From assembly GCA_025056955.1 (NCBI GenBank), contig JANWYL010000134.1, forward strand, positions 1 to 8,091: a stretch of DNA of 8,091 bases. The letters are read 5' to 3'. The notes below the pieces were generated by a model, which worked only from the letters and a program-made list of their open reading frames with translations, had not been told where the DNA came from and did not search any database. Each line of letters starts with the position of its first letter. Within the stretch, counting starts at the first letter, position 1. Origin of the DNA: Sandaracinaceae bacterium. GTDB taxonomy: Bacteria > Myxococcota_A > Polyangia > Polyangiales > Sandaracinaceae. This document shows, one piece after another, positions 6,700 through 8,091 of the stretch. Position numbers and translations under genes: made by a program.

Positions 6700-8091
6700 A
6701 TGCAAAAAGCCAAGCGTTTTCTTCGCAAAATTCGGTGGGGAAGCCCCTTAGCACTTTTGGCTCTGGGCTTTGGAGGATGCGAAGAGCCTTCACGGCCTGG
6801 GGAAGATCCCCTGACCTTTGAAGAGGCGCCCGTGTCTGCCTTGGAGCCTCTCATTGAGGGGGCGCCAAGCAACGACATGCTTCCCGATGAGGGCAAAGCC
6901 GATGAGCGTTTGCCAAAGCGCTTTGATTTGCTTTCGATTCAATCTCCGGTCCGCAACCAGGGGCGGCGGGGCACCTGTACGATTTTCTCCACAACCGCGC
7001 TCATGGAGTCCCTCTATATCCGCGAGGGCACAATCCCCAATCCCGATTTTTCTGAGCAATTCCTTCAGTGGTCAACCAAAGTGGAGCTTGGCCGCTTCCG
7101 AAACAGTGAGGGTTCAAACAATGAGGCCAACCTCCAAGCCATATCGCGTTTTGGAATCGTCGAAGAAATGTACTGGCCCTACGAGCCGATACCTTGGGGG
7201 CCTGATCGCGATCCGGCCTGTGGGATGCCTGAGGAAATGCGCCCTGTACGCTGTTTCACCAATGGCGATCCCCCTCCTGAAGCCCTGAGGGCTCCTCGTT
7301 TCACCCTGCCTGCAGGTCGGTGGATCAACTCCCGCCCATCCAGCATCCGAAGCTACCTTGTCAACAACCGCCTGCCTGTTGTGGTTTCAGGAAGCTTCTT
7401 CTATCAGGCCTGGAGCCACGGTGGTTCAATGCTTCCCATCAATCCTGAGCATCGCCGGCGTGGGATCGTGCAATACCCAAACGAAGCCGACATCATGGAT
7501 AGCCGCAAGCGACCAGCGGGTCACGGCATCTTGATTGTCGGCTATGACGACGATATGCGCGTGCAGCGCATCGGAGCAGACGGGAAGCCAGAAGTCGACG
7601 CCAATGGAAACCCGGTCTACGAGCAGGGCTTTTACCTTTTCAAAAACTCGTGGGGCCCGAATTGGTCCACGGAGCAAGTCCCAGGTACGACCGAGCATCC
7701 GCCAGGCTACGGGTGGATCTCGCAGCGCTACGTGGCTGAGTTCATGCAGGCCTACGTTTCTGGTCTTCCGCGGGTGGTGCTTCGCGAGGTCTGCGATGAC
7801 CGAGTCGACAACGACCGCGATGGCCAAGCCGACTGTGCCGACGCGGATTGCCGAAGCGCTGCCGCTTGCATGATGAGCGCAACGACAATCACGGCAATGG
7901 CCACCCCACGCATGCCCATTCCTGATAACGATCCCAATGGCTTGACCAGCGAGATCGTCATCAACGAAAGCGGCCCAATCGCCTCCTTGGCCCTCGACCT
8001 CGACATCAGGCATCCCTATCGCGGAGATCTGCGGGTGGTGCTCGAGCACAATGGGCGCCGTGCCGTGGTGGTGGACCGCCAGGGGGGAGGT
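6700..8091 (+). CDS. C1A (papain-like) cysteine protease lipoprotein with P/Homo B domain, 3'-truncated by window
   Basis: The frame is open from the ATG at 6700 to the window end (464 residues, no stop). Residues 1-26 form a basic, Leu-rich lipoprotein signal, with Cys27 (FGGC) the likely lipidation site. An acidic linker holds GKAD (65-68), a motif common in exported myxobacterial-type proteins. The papain-like domain shows PVRNQGRRGTC (83-93) with oxyanion Gln87 and nucleophile Cys93, then GHGILIVGYD (274-283) with His275 and FKNSWG (314-319) with Asn316, so the catalytic set is complete. Residues 365-384 hold a cysteine-framed acidic motif with D-x-D-x-D-G-x-x-D at 370-378, probably calcium-binding. 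From about 395 the sequence fits a P/Homo B domain (IPDND, then DIRHPYRGDLRVVLEHNG), as found after subtilisin- and convertase-type proteases. It probably acts at the cell surface or periplasm; its substrate is unknown. Confidence 0.9.
   Translation, partial: MQKAKRFLRKIRWGSPLALLALGFGGCEEPSRPGEDPLTFEEAPVSALEPLIEGAPSNDMLPDEGKADERLPKRFDLLSIQSPVRNQGRRGTCTIFSTTALMESLYIREGTIPNPDFSEQFLQWSTKVELGRFRNSEGSNNEANLQAISRFGIVEEMYWPYEPIPWGPDRDPACGMPEEMRPVRCFTNGDPPPEALRAPRFTLPAGRWINSRPSSIRSYLVNNRLPVVVSGSFFYQAWSHGGSMLPINPEHRRRGIVQYPNEADIMDSRKRPAGHGILIVGYDDDMRVQRIGADGKPEVDANGNPVYEQGFYLFKNSWGPNWSTEQVPGTTEHPPGYGWISQRYVAEFMQAYVSGLPRVVLREVCDDRVDNDRDGQADCADADCRSAAACMMSATTITAMATPRMPIPDNDPNGLTSEIVINESGPIASLALDLDIRHPYRGDLRVVLEHNGRRAVVVDRQGGG

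Noticed and set aside
7426..8049. Minus-strand open frame (207 codons) opposite the protease gene
   Set aside because: It lies wholly within the C1A/P-domain coding frame, whose catalytic motifs are intact, and has no independent support.

Overview
The window is compact and carries every gene on the + strand: eight protein genes with no gap longer than about 80 bases. The best lineage clue is the last gene. It encodes a secreted lipoprotein with a GKAD linker, a cysteine-framed Asp-rich motif (D-x-D-x-D-G-x-x-D) and a P/Homo B domain, a combination typical of exported proteins of Myxococcota, Bradymonadota and related predatory or deltaproteobacterial lineages. A tail-anchored Hanks-type Ser/Thr kinase and the DUF4266/DUF3570 pair fit that placement. 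The phylum assignment is an inference.

Layout: (1) 2-670, the C-terminal part of a Ser/Thr kinase-like protein ending in a transmembrane helix, with unusual substitutions in subdomain IX. (2) 751-2438, purE and purK, which convert AIR to CAIR in de novo purine synthesis and overlap by one base. (3) 2435-5193, two tandem FadL-like outer-membrane barrel proteins. The first overlaps purK by four bases and the second starts inside the end of the first. (4) 5252-6657, a 70-residue DUF4266 lipoprotein overlapping a DUF3570 outer-membrane protein by one base. (5) 6700-8091, a C1A (papain-like) cysteine protease lipoprotein with a C-terminal P domain, cut by the window end.

purE, purK and the two barrel genes form an unbroken chain of overlapping frames, so a housekeeping purine step appears translationally coupled to envelope proteins. 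A small hairpin covers the ribosome-binding site at the purK/barrel junction. It lies in a low-complexity purK tail that resembles a dispersed intergenic palindrome. The DUF4266-DUF3570 pair recurs in many Gram-negative bacteria without an assigned function. Here it lies between FadL-like barrels and a cell-surface protease, which makes 2435-8091 the least explained and most interesting part of the window.

No RNA gene, CRISPR array, insertion sequence or convincing terminator or promoter was seen. No stretch longer than 300 bases lacks a gene.
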